From positions 364,760,067-364,824,066 of the forward strand of contig OY728157.1 of assembly GCA_963277665.1 (NCBI GenBank): 64,000 nt of DNA, given 5' to 3'. Below the pieces are notes generated by a model. It worked only from the letters and a program-made list of their open reading frames with translations, ran no database searches and had not been told where the DNA came from. Positions 20,705 to 31,051 of this stretch are shown here, one piece after another; the stretch's first letter is position 1, and each line of letters starts with the position of its first letter. A program made the position numbers and the translations under genes. Origin of the DNA: Viscum album. Its lineage: Eukaryota > Streptophyta > Magnoliopsida > Santalales > Viscaceae.

Positions 20705-21966
20705 ACTTTACAACCTCTTCATTATCCAAGGTTGTTTATATATAATTATCTACTGGGACCTCGTGATCATCCACATCCATGTTTCTTAAAAATGTCTTTC
20801 AAAACATTTTACTATTAAATGGAAAATGTGTTAAAGTCATTTAGACCCTTATACATTTTTGAAAGGAATCTTACCGTCGTTTTCCAAACAATGTACTTTT
20901 TGACCTCTTTGACAAATTTAAGGTAAGAATGTTTTTTTAACTTATACGGCGGGTGCGGCTATTTTCCGCCATTATAACTTCGTCGAAGCTTCCCTAACAA
21001 GCTTATAAGAATATCTTCAAAGTAAATTTATTATTTTTATGGGACTTTTAAATGATTTTAAAAAGGAGAGATATTACTCTAAAATAGCTTTGATTTCATC
21101 CATGTCAACATCCTTTGATGGGTTTTAAGTTTAATTGAAATTGATTTATGATACAAAACTTCCATTGAACATTTTGTGAAGTATTTGACTGTAGATGTGT
21201 TATTTTTATACCATCCATAGATTATGGAGAAATTGTTGACATTTCGTATGCTAGTTTTAATACGAATATTTATGTTATTTTTAAACCTATTTATATGAGG
21301 AATGTATTGGACTTAATATGTGACGGGTGGAGCCCGCAATAGCTCCTCGATGCATCGGTAGGTCTCATGAGACAACTAGACGTGGAATTGGCCTAGGCCC
21401 TTTCCCAATTTGATTTACGGTTTTGGCCGAGGCCTTAATCATTTTAGACATCTTGGACGAGGCCTTGACATACATTCCCTCATTATGAAAGTGGTTATTG
21501 ATATTTCATGTGATTATTCGTCTAGTAGAATATCCATGTGAGCAAGTAATGACATTATTTTATTTTACTTTTGCCATAATATGCTGAAGTTCAAGTTCAA
21601 TAAGGCTTTTGTTTTAGTTATACATTGTCTTAAATGCTTATGTTTTCTTATAAAAGCTTCCGCAATATTGTTATCCTTACTGAGCATCTGAGCTCACCCC
21701 TTTCAATGTTTTAATATTTTCCAGGATGTGAAGAAGTGTATTATGACTGACTTGAAAGAATAGTCAGTGAGGATATGAGTGTGGACTATGAAGACCATGT
21801 TATTGTAGTTTTTTTACTTTTTGATGTAATGAAAGACTTATGAATGTATCTAGTGTTTCCAAGGCTACTAAACTAATCGGTATTTCGAGACTTGATCTTT
21901 TGTGATCATGGCAATGTTACGAAGTAATGCACCGACTCTGGGTAGCTGGGGTCGGGGCGTTACAGT

Positions 21967-21979
21967 TGGTATCAGAGGC
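21967..21979 (+). other. Primer binding site of the plus-strand chromovirus
   Basis: TGGTATCAGAGGC begins two bases after the LTR end and matches the initiator Met-tRNA 3' end complement used by Tekay-type elements. Confidence 0.92.
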
Positions 21980-22464
21980 AGTTTAGTACTAACCTTGGAA
22001 GCTAGATTTAGATAAACTCTGATTAGAGCACATATCCCGAAGATAGACTTTGAGGATTAGTATAGAAGAACTTCCTAGAATTTTGGTATTGTAGAGATGT
22101 TGTGAGTTTTTCGAGCAATACATCCCTTTATGGATACGAGCAGGTAGAGGCGGATCTGGCACAGATGTACCTAGGGGTAAAACCCAAAAACACCGCTTTG
22201 AGCTAGACTCGAACGGGAACTGGTGCACGACAACGGGCCTTGCTGCACTCTTGGTTACGACACTACCGGGGGATATGCTTTGGATAATTCCCATTTTCTT
22301 TACAAACCACTATGAAGGGTTACGAGTATATACTTCCTCAAAGAAAACATTTTTATAATTATGTATTATATCCATAATTAGTTCAATTTATGTTAAGTGT
22401 TTTACATGTATGGAATTATGTATTTTGATTCATGAACTAATCTAGTTTATGCCATTATTTAGAA

Positions 22465-23490
22465 ATGGTGCCTAGTGGAAGGAATGGAAACTGTATCAAT
22501 GAACGCACTCCGTGTAGGGATTGACCTCCTGCTCAGGATAATTATGGTGGAGCTAGTGATACAACTGGTGCCGATCAGCTTCTCACCGTACTGGGACAAC
22601 TCACGCAGGTTATGAATAAAAACCTTACTCATATGGAGCACCCTGATCCGCAACGTGGAGGATCAATGCTAGACCGTTTCATGAGGCAACAACCGCCAAC
22701 CTTCAATGGGAGTACAAATCCTATAGTAGCTGAGCAATGGATAAATTCCTTAGAGAAAATATTCCATGCCTTGGGGAGTAGTGAAAGGAAGAATGTTGTC
22801 ATGGCAGTTTACCGCCTCACTGGAGATGCCGATCAATGGTGGTCACTAATTCAAAACACAAAGGAAGATGATGAATTAACAAACATGGAATGGAAGGAGT
22901 TCAAAGAGTTGTTCTTAGAAAAATACTTTCCTCGAGACCATCGAGCGGATATGGAAAGGCAATTTCTGAGTCTGAGGAAGAAGGAGGATGAGAATGTCGC
23001 AAAGTATGAGGCTAACTTTACAAGGTTAGCAAGGTATGCTTCAGATTACATACGTAACCCAAGAAGTAAGACTGATCGTTTCTTTGATGGGTTGAAACCA
23101 TTTCTCCGTCGAGCTTTAGAATCACAAACCTTCTCTTTATACGAAGGTATTGTCTCGTGCACTATCAAGATGGAAAATGAATTCTCTATGTCTTATTACT
23201 TTAAATCAAAGCAAGATAAGAAGAGATCCGCTGAAAACTCTGGGAAAGGAAATTAGGAAACAGGGAAGAAGGGTAGAAATGAATTTCCACCCTGTGATAA
23301 TTGCGGTAGGAAGCACCCTGGTGCCTGTCTAAAAGTAAAAGGAGTATGTTACAAGTGTGGTGAAAAAATCCACCAAGCTCATGAATGCAAGGGAAAGAAA
23401 GCGGCTGTCAACGTGGAATGCTATAATTGTAGAGAGAAGGGACATTATGCAAATGAATTTCCTAAGCGTCAGGGGAACTTACCTCAGAAG
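22465..23490 (+). pseudogene. Gag with three zinc knuckles (chromovirus), broken by stops
   Basis: Gag packages the element RNA. I take the ATG at 22465 as the start, because the frame runs from there through the whole polyprotein. A TGA at 22522 ends it after 19 codons; an in-frame ATG at 22612 reopens it. The retrotransposon gag domain is clear (PTFNGSTNPIVAEQWINSLE, WWSLIQ, WKEFKELFLEKYFP). A TAG at 23254 follows, then three knuckles: CDNCGRKHPGAC (23293-23328, a shortened spacing), CYKCGEKIHQAHEC (23347-23388, complete) and CYNCREKGHYANEF (23419-23460, last Cys changed to Phe). The frame continues without a break into the protease. Confidence 0.92.
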
Positions 23491-24105
23491 AGTCCAAGGG
23501 ATCAGGGCCAGACTTATGCTATCACTACTGCTGAGGTGGAATCTCCGAAAGACGTGGTGGCAGGTTATTTAATGGTTTCCTCAAGTTTAGCAAATGCATT
23601 ATTTGATTCTGGATCATCGCATTGTTTCATATCTTCCCAGTTTGCTAAGAAAATTTGATATTTCCAATTTGATTTAACAAGGGAGTTGTTGGTCAAAACC
23701 CCTAAGGGAAGTATTGTTGCAACAAAGTTTTGTCGATTAGTTCCCATTAGAGCACCTAAATGTTCTTTACCTGCTGATCTCATCATCATACCCATGATTG
23801 AATTTGATATAATCCTCGGTATGGATTGGCTTTCGGACCATGATGCAAAAATTTATTGTAAGAAGAAAGAGGTTACGATTCTTGATGATGATGATAAGGA
23901 ACACCTTATCTTTAGAGCCGAATCGTCGCCACATAATTATTATCTAGATCCACCCCTAGTAGCTCAACTGAATTCAATTATTGGGGAGGAAGAGAAGGAA
24001 ATTACTGAGGGTGAGGAAAGGAATATTCAAATAGAGGATGTACCTATTGTGAGAGAATATGTTTATGTGTTTCCGGAATATTTACCTGGACATCCTCCAG
24101 AATGA
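23491..24105 (+). pseudogene. Aspartic protease part of pol (chromovirus), broken
   Basis: The protease cuts the Gag-Pol polyprotein. The active site ALFDSGSSHCFIS is intact, with the catalytic Asp at 23605-23607. Towards the end, the motif FDIILGMDWLSDHDA, typical of Ty3/gypsy proteases, is seen near 23800-23850. A TGA at 23656 lies 16 codons after the active site and another TGA at 24103 ends the block. Everything is in the frame of gag and RT. Confidence 0.9.
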
Positions 24106-25340
24106 GAAGTTGAGTTTTCCATTGATTTAATTCCTGGATCAAGGCCCATATCAAAGACCCCTTATAGAATGGCCACTGTGGAATTAGTTGAACTAAACAA
24201 ACAACTAGAGGAATTGAGTAATAAGGGATTTATTCGCCCTAGTGTTTCTCCTTGGGGATCCCCTGTTCTTTTTGTTAAGAAGAAAGATGGATCTATGAGG
24301 TTGTGCATTGACTATAGGGAGATCAATGCTATAACAATAAAGAACAAGTATCCCCTACCTCGCATTGATGATTTGTTTGACCAACTGCATGGAGCTCAAT
24401 ACTTTTCAAAGATTGACCTTCGGTCTGGATACCATCAGTTGTGTGTGAAGAAGGAAGACGTTCCAAAGACAGCATTTCGAACAAGGTACGGGCATTACGA
24501 GTTTACAGTAATGCCTTTTGGATTGACTAATGCACCCTCTGTTTTCATGGATCTAATTAATAGAGTTTTCAAGGAATATCTTGATGACTTTATAGTGGTA
24601 TTTATTTATGATATCTTGGTATACTCCAAAAGCCACGAAGATCATGAAAATCACTTACGCATTATCCTGAAGACTCTTAGAATACATGAATTATATGAGA
24701 AATTTAGCAAGTGTGAATTCTGGCTTCATGAGATTTCTATTCTTGGCCATATTGTCTCTAAGGATGGAATTTCCGTTGATCCTTCTAAAACCAAGGCAAT
24801 CCAAGAATGGCCAGCACTGACAAGTATAACTGAGGTACGCAGTTTTATTGGTTTAGTAGGTTATTATCGACGTTTCGTCCCGAAATTTTCCAGATTGGCT
24901 AACCCATTGACAAAGCTCACACGTAAAGGGATTAAATTTGTCTGGACAAAAGAGTGTGAAGAATTTTTTGAAGAACTAAAGAGAAGATTAGTCAATGCCC
25001 TTGTATTGACTCTACCATCGGGGAATGATGGGTTTGTTATTTATAGTGATGCATCGAAGAAAGGAATCAGTTGTGTCCTTATGCAGAATGATAAGGTCAT
25101 TGCCTATGCATCACGACAGCTAAAAATTAATGAGCAAAACTATCCTACTCATGATCTTGAGTTAGCAGCTGTGATCTTTGCTTTAAAGATATGGAGACAT
25201 TACCTATATGGTGAAAAATTTGAGATTTATACTGATCACAAGAGTTTGAAGTATATTTTCACACAAAAAGAACTCAACATGAGGCAAAGGGGATGGCTTG
25301 AACTACTCAAGGATTATGATTGAACGATACATTACCACCC
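24106..25340 (+). pseudogene. Reverse transcriptase and RNase H of the chromovirus, catalytic Asp lost
   Basis: This is the longest open block (24169-25323). RT motifs in order: [57 protein letters not shown], then [15 protein letters not shown]. Ty3/gypsy RTs have FIDDILVYS here, so the first of the paired catalytic Asp residues is Tyr (codon 24607-24609). DNA synthesis should therefore be lost even without stops. [14 protein letters not shown] follows the palm, and RNase H is clear ([43 protein letters not shown]). A TGA at 25321 ends the block just before the integrase linker (HYHPGKANKVEDALSRK), which is in the same frame. Confidence 0.95.
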
Positions 25341-26580
25341 GGGGAAGGCAAACAAGGTGGAAGATGCTTTGAGTAGAAAAGACCATGGAGTTTTGAATGT
25401 GATGAGAATTGAAAGGGATCCAATTTTCTTGGATCTAGTGAAGATAGACATGGGAATAACTAGGGAAGGTGAAACATCAATTCTTTTTCAAATGGTTTCC
25501 AAACCATCATTACTAGAAAGGATTAAGAGTTCTCAGACCAATGATGAAGAATTTCAGAAGAAGATTAAAGGTGTGAATGATGGATAATTGAGGGACTTTG
25601 TGTATAAGGATGGAATTTTGAAATTCGGGAAGAGACTTTGTGTTCCCGATATACCTGATCTAAAAAGGGAATTGCTGGATGATGCTCATCGTTCCAACTT
25701 CTCTATAAACCCTGGGAGCACCAAAATGTATAGAGATTTGAAGGAACATTTTTGGTGGGACAATATGAAGAGGGAGATTGCTGATTTTGTGTCGAGGTGT
25801 ATGGTTTGTCAACAAGTGAATGCTGGAAGGCAACATCCTGGTGGAGTATTGCAACCTCTTCCCATACCTGAGTGGAAATGGGATAATATTACGATGGACT
25901 TTGTCATGGGACTACCAAAGACTCCTAGAAGGAATGATGCAATATGGGTCATTGTTGATCGACTTACTAAGTCAGCACATTTTCTGGCTATACGGGAGGA
26001 TCTACCACTTGAATGTCTAGCAAGACTATATATTAATGAAGTTGTAAGACTTCATGGAGTACCCCTATCGATTGTTTCTGATCGTGATCCTCGTTTTACT
26101 TCAAGATTCTGGAAAAGTCTTCAAAAGGCCTTGGATACTGAACTTCGTTTGAGCACTGCCTATCACCCTCAAACATATGAACAATCAGAACGGACTATTC
26201 AAACCTTAGAAGACATGTTGAGATCATGCTCTCTTGACTTTCAGGGTGTGTGGGATCAATATTTACCACTGTTATAATTTTCCTATAACAATAGCTTCCA
26301 TTCGAGTATTCAGATGGCACCATATGAAGCGTTATATGGAAAGAGATGTCGTACACCAACCTGTTTGGATGACGTTGGTGAAAGAAAACTTGTAGGCCCA
26401 GAACTGGTGGAGGAAACAGTGGAAAAGGTGAATGTAATCCAAAATCACATCAAAGCAGTTCAAAGTAGGCAGAGGAGCTATGCCGATAATCGAAGGAAGG
26501 ATTTGTAATTTCAAGTCGGTGATCATGTTTTCCTAAAGGTATCTCCATGGAAGGGAGTCATACGTTTTGGTAAGAATGGT
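25341..26580 (+). pseudogene. Integrase of the chromovirus, broken
   Basis: Integrase inserts the DNA copy. The zinc-binding N-terminus is at 25681-25830 ([19 protein letters not shown] ... CMVCQQVNA). The second His of the HHCC finger is Asn (25708-25710). The catalytic core follows: [10 protein letters not shown] with the first Asp, [13 protein letters not shown] with the second, [20 protein letters not shown] with the Glu. The usual QTDGQSE reads QTYEQSE here. The C-terminal part contains MAPYEALYGKRCRTP and, after a stop, FQVGDHVFLKVSPWKG. Stops at 25585 (TAA), 26275 (TAA) and 26506 (TAA) cut it into four pieces, all in one frame. Confidence 0.93.
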
Positions 26581-26937
26581 ATATTGAGTCCCAGGTACAT
26601 CGGACCTTTCGAAATTCTAGAACGAATTGGGGCTGTAGCTTACCGATTGGCAATGCCGCCAAGTCTCTCCAAAGTTCACGATGTGTTCCACGTATCTCTG
26701 TTGAGGAAATACATGCCTGACCCAACGCATGTACTCACCTATGAGGAATTAGAACTGGAACCCGATCTTTCCTATTGTGAAGAGCCCGTCAGGATTCTTG
26801 ATGTGAGGGAGCAGGTGCTGAGAAACCGGACGACTCGTCTGGTGAAGGTTTTGTGGAGAAATCATAAAATGGAAGAGGCAACGTGGGAACCTGAGGAATT
26901 TATGATGAAAAACCACACGAGTCTTTTTACGCAGTAA
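26581..26937 (+). pseudogene. Integrase C-terminus with chromodomain
   Basis: The open block begins RYIGPFEILERIGAVAYRLA and HDVFHVSLLRKYMPDP, the usual C-terminal end of Ty3/gypsy integrase. The chromodomain follows (residues about 70-110 of the block): ILDVREQVLRNRTTRLVKVL then WRNHKMEEATWEPEEF. Chromodomains of this group target insertion to marked chromatin. The block ends at a TAA (26935) that is probably the genuine polyprotein stop, 33 bp before the polypurine tract. Because the upstream stops block translation, it is a remnant, though its own sequence is undamaged. Confidence 0.92.
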
Positions 26938-26970
26938 TACCCTAGAAATTGTGAGGACGCAATTATTTGA

Positions 26971-26982
26971 AGGAGGGGAGAA
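26971..26982 (+). other. Polypurine tract of the plus-strand chromovirus
   Basis: AGGAGGGGAGAA lies directly before the 3' LTR start TGTAACACCCC and primes plus-strand DNA synthesis. Confidence 0.92.
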
Positions 26983-28340
26983 TGTAACACCCCAAGCTTC
27001 CACTGTACGTTTCCCTTCGAATAATGCAATAGCGTGTGTTGTACGCAACCTCGAGCTCTAACACACACCACAACTAACTAAACTAGCCGTTGTGAATAGT
27101 AATACCTACTTTTTAAAAATTTATAAATTTTATTTATCAAAATGGACTTCATTTTTGGATTCGGAATATTGAAATTAGCCTATGTTGAATTTTTGGTATT
27201 TTTCTGAGAACTTCTAAATTTTTATGAATAGTGAAACATACTTAAAAACAACTTTTTTTAATCAAAATAATTTATAGTGATAAATTATAATATTTAGTGG
27301 TTTTAAAGTATAATTAGAATATATTTTTACCATTTTATCCAATGATGGTCATTAGAATTAATTTAACATTGAAATTGGACATAAACAATTGCCAATCTTT
27401 TGATATAAATTGTTTCTTAAAAACACGCTATTTGTTGTAACAGCGGGAATTAATTATAAAATTAATTAATACAACTTATATGTTTGTAATTTTGTAAAAT
27501 AGACATCATTTTTGAATTTGGAATATCAATTATAGCTTTGGGTAAAATTTTGGCCTTATTCTGAAAAACTTCAATTTTTGATGAATAGTGAAACCACTAA
27601 GTGGTTGTTAAAAACTGATTTTTCGTTAAAATGAAATATTACCACTTCTGTGATTTGATTTTCAAAAATCCGACATACATGGTTGTCATTAAGAAGTAAA
27701 ATGTGGTTCAATGAGATTAAAATAATTTTTTGGTGAATAGTAACTTTTAAGTTCTTAATCGCGATTAGAGGTGATTAGTGTAGTTTAAGGTAAAAATAAT
27801 GTTTTAATAATATGAGATGAGCTTGACACTTGTCCTACTCCTATTGTATGAGTCATGGCCGACCAAGAAAACCCATGGGTCAACTTGGGGACCCCATGGA
27901 GCCACTTTAGTTGGAAAATGACATTAATATATATTTATTTAATGTTAAAATTAAATTGACACAAACATGAGTTGTTTTACTAAAATAGTTTTTAAATGGG
28001 GTTACACAGATCCAAATATTGACTATAAATATTCATTAGAAAGATAAAAAGATTTCCTACATCATAGTATTTTTTTTATAATTTTTCGACATTAAATAAA
28101 TTAAATTATTTATGACATCATTATGATGCAGCGATGACCTCATTATTTAACGATATAATAAAATGAGAAGATAATGAAAACTCCAAGGCTTACACTCGTC
28201 CAAAGCCTATTGGATGAGGAGATTTCGAACCCTTATCACCTTAGACACGAATTATATAAGTGTGGGACCTTTATAATCCGAAAATCATTGTATAATAATG
28301 TAACATTTCAATCTTTCCAAAAGATCCCCTCCTCTCCTCT

Positions 28341-28349
28341 TATAAAAGG
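28341..28349 (+). promoter_or_regulatory. TATA box of the 3' LTR
   Basis: TATAAAAGG in the same position and pyrimidine-rich context as in the 5' LTR. Confidence 0.7.
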
Positions 28350-28690
28350 GCCCCACCTCTACCACATTATTCACACTTCCAAGCCTTTTGGTTCGGCCAA
28401 ACTCTGCCCAAATACTCTCCCAACTTATCTCCCTTCATCCTAGAAGCATTAATTTAGTCAGAAAGCCATTCTAAGGAGTCCTTTTGATCAAATCAAAAGG
28501 AAGAACCCGAAGAAGAGGTAACATTTTCATCACCCTCTTTCAAGTTTCTTTCTTCTTCCACCCCCTCTTTGTTTATTATTTCAATTCTAAAATTATAAAT
28601 CCAGTATCTTCTATATACTGTGATGTTATTATAAATATGGAACAACCATATTCAGTATTCTACCCATCATTTGAATGACATGTCACCATA

Positions 28691-28908
28691 CGTGCGTACG
28701 TACGGCTTACCGTCTCCACGTCGTGGTGTAATTGTTATTCAATATATTATTATTTAGATGGGTATAATAATGATATTTAATTCATGTAAATAATAAATAT
28801 AACATGATAATGATTCTGTATATATGATATACTATCCAATTATATATTATGTTAATATCAAAATAATGATATTGTCGCTCGTGCGTACGTACGGACTACC
28901 GTCTCCAC
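28691..28908 (+). repeat. Duplicated CGTGCGTACGTACGG motif, 3' LTR
   Basis: Copies at 28691 and 28881, 190 bp apart, matching the pair in the 5' LTR. Confidence 0.8.
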
Positions 28909-29236
28909 GAACGCGATGAGATTCATTCTCCGTCGTATCCATTCAAGTATAATTATCATTTGATGATTTAAAAATAATGTTTAAGGACATGATATCATTC
29001 TGGATATGAATAAGATACAACCTATACATGAAAAACACGACTTACGTAACAAAACATATAAAAGAAAACGAGTAAGTTAACACCCGAAACAACGATAAAT
29101 CTAAGATATTGTTAACAAAGCAATGTTAAAAGATCATATATGATATCATATGAATGTATATGATTCTTGTATAATTTAATAACAATTATTTCACCATTAT
29201 ACAGGAGGTTAACCTACCCCAACCAAGGAAAAGTAC

Positions 29237-29249
29237 AAGGTAAGGGTTT
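29237..29249 (+). promoter_or_regulatory. Splice-donor-like motif, 3' LTR
   Basis: AAGGTAAGGGTTT, identical to the 5' LTR copy. Confidence 0.4.
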
Positions 29250-30536
29250 ACTTCACAACCTCTTCATTATCCAAGGTTGTTTATACATAATTATCTACTG
29301 GGACCTCGTTATCATCCACATCCATGTTTCTTAAAAATGTCTTTCAAAACATTTTTACTATTAAATGTAAAATGTGTTAAAGTCATTTAAACCCTTATAC
29401 ATTTTTGAAAGGAATCTTACCGTCGTTTTCCAAACAATGTACTTTTTGACATCTTTGAAAAATTTAAGGTAAGAATGTTTTTTTTAACTTATACGGCGGG
29501 TGCGGCTATTTTCCGCCATTATAACTTCGTCGAAGCTTCCCTAACAAGCTTATAATAATATCTTCAAAGTAAATGTATTATTTTTATGGGACTTTTAAAT
29601 GATTTCAAAAAGGAGAGATATTACTCTCAAATATCTTTGATTTCATCCATGTCAACATCCTTTGATGGGTTTTAAGTTTAATTGAAATTGATTTATGATA
29701 CAAAACTTCCATTGAACATTTTGTGAAATATTTGACTGTGGATGTGTTATTTTTATACCATCCATAGCTTATGGAGAAATTGTTGACATTTCGTATGCTA
29801 GTTTTAATACGAATATTTATGTTATGTTTAAACCTATTCAAATGAGGAATGTATTGGACTTAATATATGACGGGTGGAGCCCGCTATATCTCCTCGATGC
29901 ATCGGTAGGTCTCATGAGACAACTAGACATGGAATTGGCCGAGGCCCTTTCCCAATTTGATATATGGTTTTGGCCGAGGCCTTAATCATTTTAGACGTCT
30001 TGGCCGAGGCCTTGACAAAGTGTTTCAGAATGTCTGGCATTATACATTCCCTCATTATGAAAGTGTTTATTGATATTTCATGTGATTATTCGTCTAGTAG
30101 AATATCCATGTGAGCAAGTAGTGGCATTATTTTATTTTACTTTTGCCATAATATTCTGAAGTTCAAGTTCAATAAGGCTTTTGTTTAAGTTATACATTTC
30201 CTTAAATGATTATGTTTTCTTATAAAAGCTTCCGCAATATTGTTATCCTTACTGAGCATCTGAGCTCACCCCTTTCAATGTTTTAATTTTTTCTAGCATG
30301 TGAAGAAGTGTATTATGACTGACTTGCAAGAATAGTCAGTGAGGATATGAGTGTGGACTATGAAGACCATGTTATTGTAGTTTGTTTACTTATTGATGTA
30401 ATGAAAGACTTATGAATGTATCTAGTGTTTCCAAGGCTACTAAACTAATCGGTCTTTCGAGACTTGATCTTTTGTGATCATGCCAATGTTACGAAGTAAT
30501 GCACCGACTCTGGGTAGCTGGGGTCGGGGTGTTACA

Positions 30537-30541
30537 ATCAT
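30537..30541. repeat. Target site duplication of the plus-strand chromovirus, right copy (ATCAT)
   Basis: Perfect match to 18432-18436. Confidence 0.92.
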
Positions 30542-31051
30542 GTCCTAACCACACGACCATAACAAAATAACAACCCACATGAATGGAAATTAGAAACATT
30601 TATTGATCCATATATACCTTATCAAATATTATTAGGTTTCACATAATGCCCAAAATCTCATATGGACATTTTTTAGGTTATACAACTAAGGTGGTATTTT
30701 GTAGAAAATAAAAAAACATACAATGATATATAATAACTGAAAAAATATATACTAGGGTCCACATCCTATTCAAGTCACCTCTATAACAATTTTATATCCC
30801 TCATCATCAACTCTACATAACTAAAACCCCTTCCTCCATCAATGAATCATAATTCCACAAAAACCACACATAATTTTAGATAAATAGTTCTCACATCAAT
30901 TATTCACTTTATATTCAATTGTCAAATACTATAATTTTTAATTGTTACATAAAAAATTAATTTTCATTACTTCATTTATTGATTAAATATTTGAATAAAT
31001 AACCCATCCCATTATCATTATTCCATTTATTTTTTTATCCCATGCATGTTT
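30542..31051. other. AT-rich spacer without recognisable feature
   Basis: I see no gene or terminal repeat. It separates the plus-strand chromovirus from the left LTR of its decayed minus-strand relative. Confidence 0.4.

Larger units (their letters stand above)
18437..21964 (+). repeat. 5' LTR of the plus-strand chromovirus
   Basis: 3528 bp, TGTAACACCCC...GTTACA. It contains the TATA box at 19796, a duplicated CGTGCGTACGTACGG motif (20146 and 20335), a splice-donor-like AAGGTAAGGGTTT (20692) and GGCCGAGGCC-type words near 21390-21460. The small ORF at 19629-19892 lies over the TATA region and is not a gene. Confidence 0.95.
18437..30536 (+). mobile_element. Ty3/gypsy chromovirus, Tekay/Del-like, structurally complete but mutated
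   Basis: This 12.1-kb element has LTRs 18437-21964 and 26983-30536, a 5.0-kb interior, primer binding site 21967-21979, polypurine tract 26971-26982 and a perfect ATCAT target duplication. The interior codes gag, three zinc knuckles, aspartic protease, reverse transcriptase, RNase H, integrase and a C-terminal chromodomain, in that order and in one frame. The long LTRs (3.5 kb), single-frame gag-pol and chromodomain fit the Tekay/Del lineage. LTR pairs differ by a few percent by eye, mostly single bases plus one 26-bp indel, so the insertion is not very recent. Eight stop codons and changed catalytic residues make it non-autonomous. Confidence 0.95.
26983..30536 (+). repeat. 3' LTR of the plus-strand chromovirus
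   Basis: 3554 bp and near-identical to the 5' LTR. The main difference is 26 extra bases near 30016 (within GACAAAGTGTTTCAGAATG onward) that are missing from the 5' copy near 21466. TATA, GTACGTAC pair and splice-donor-like motif are all kept. Confidence 0.95.
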
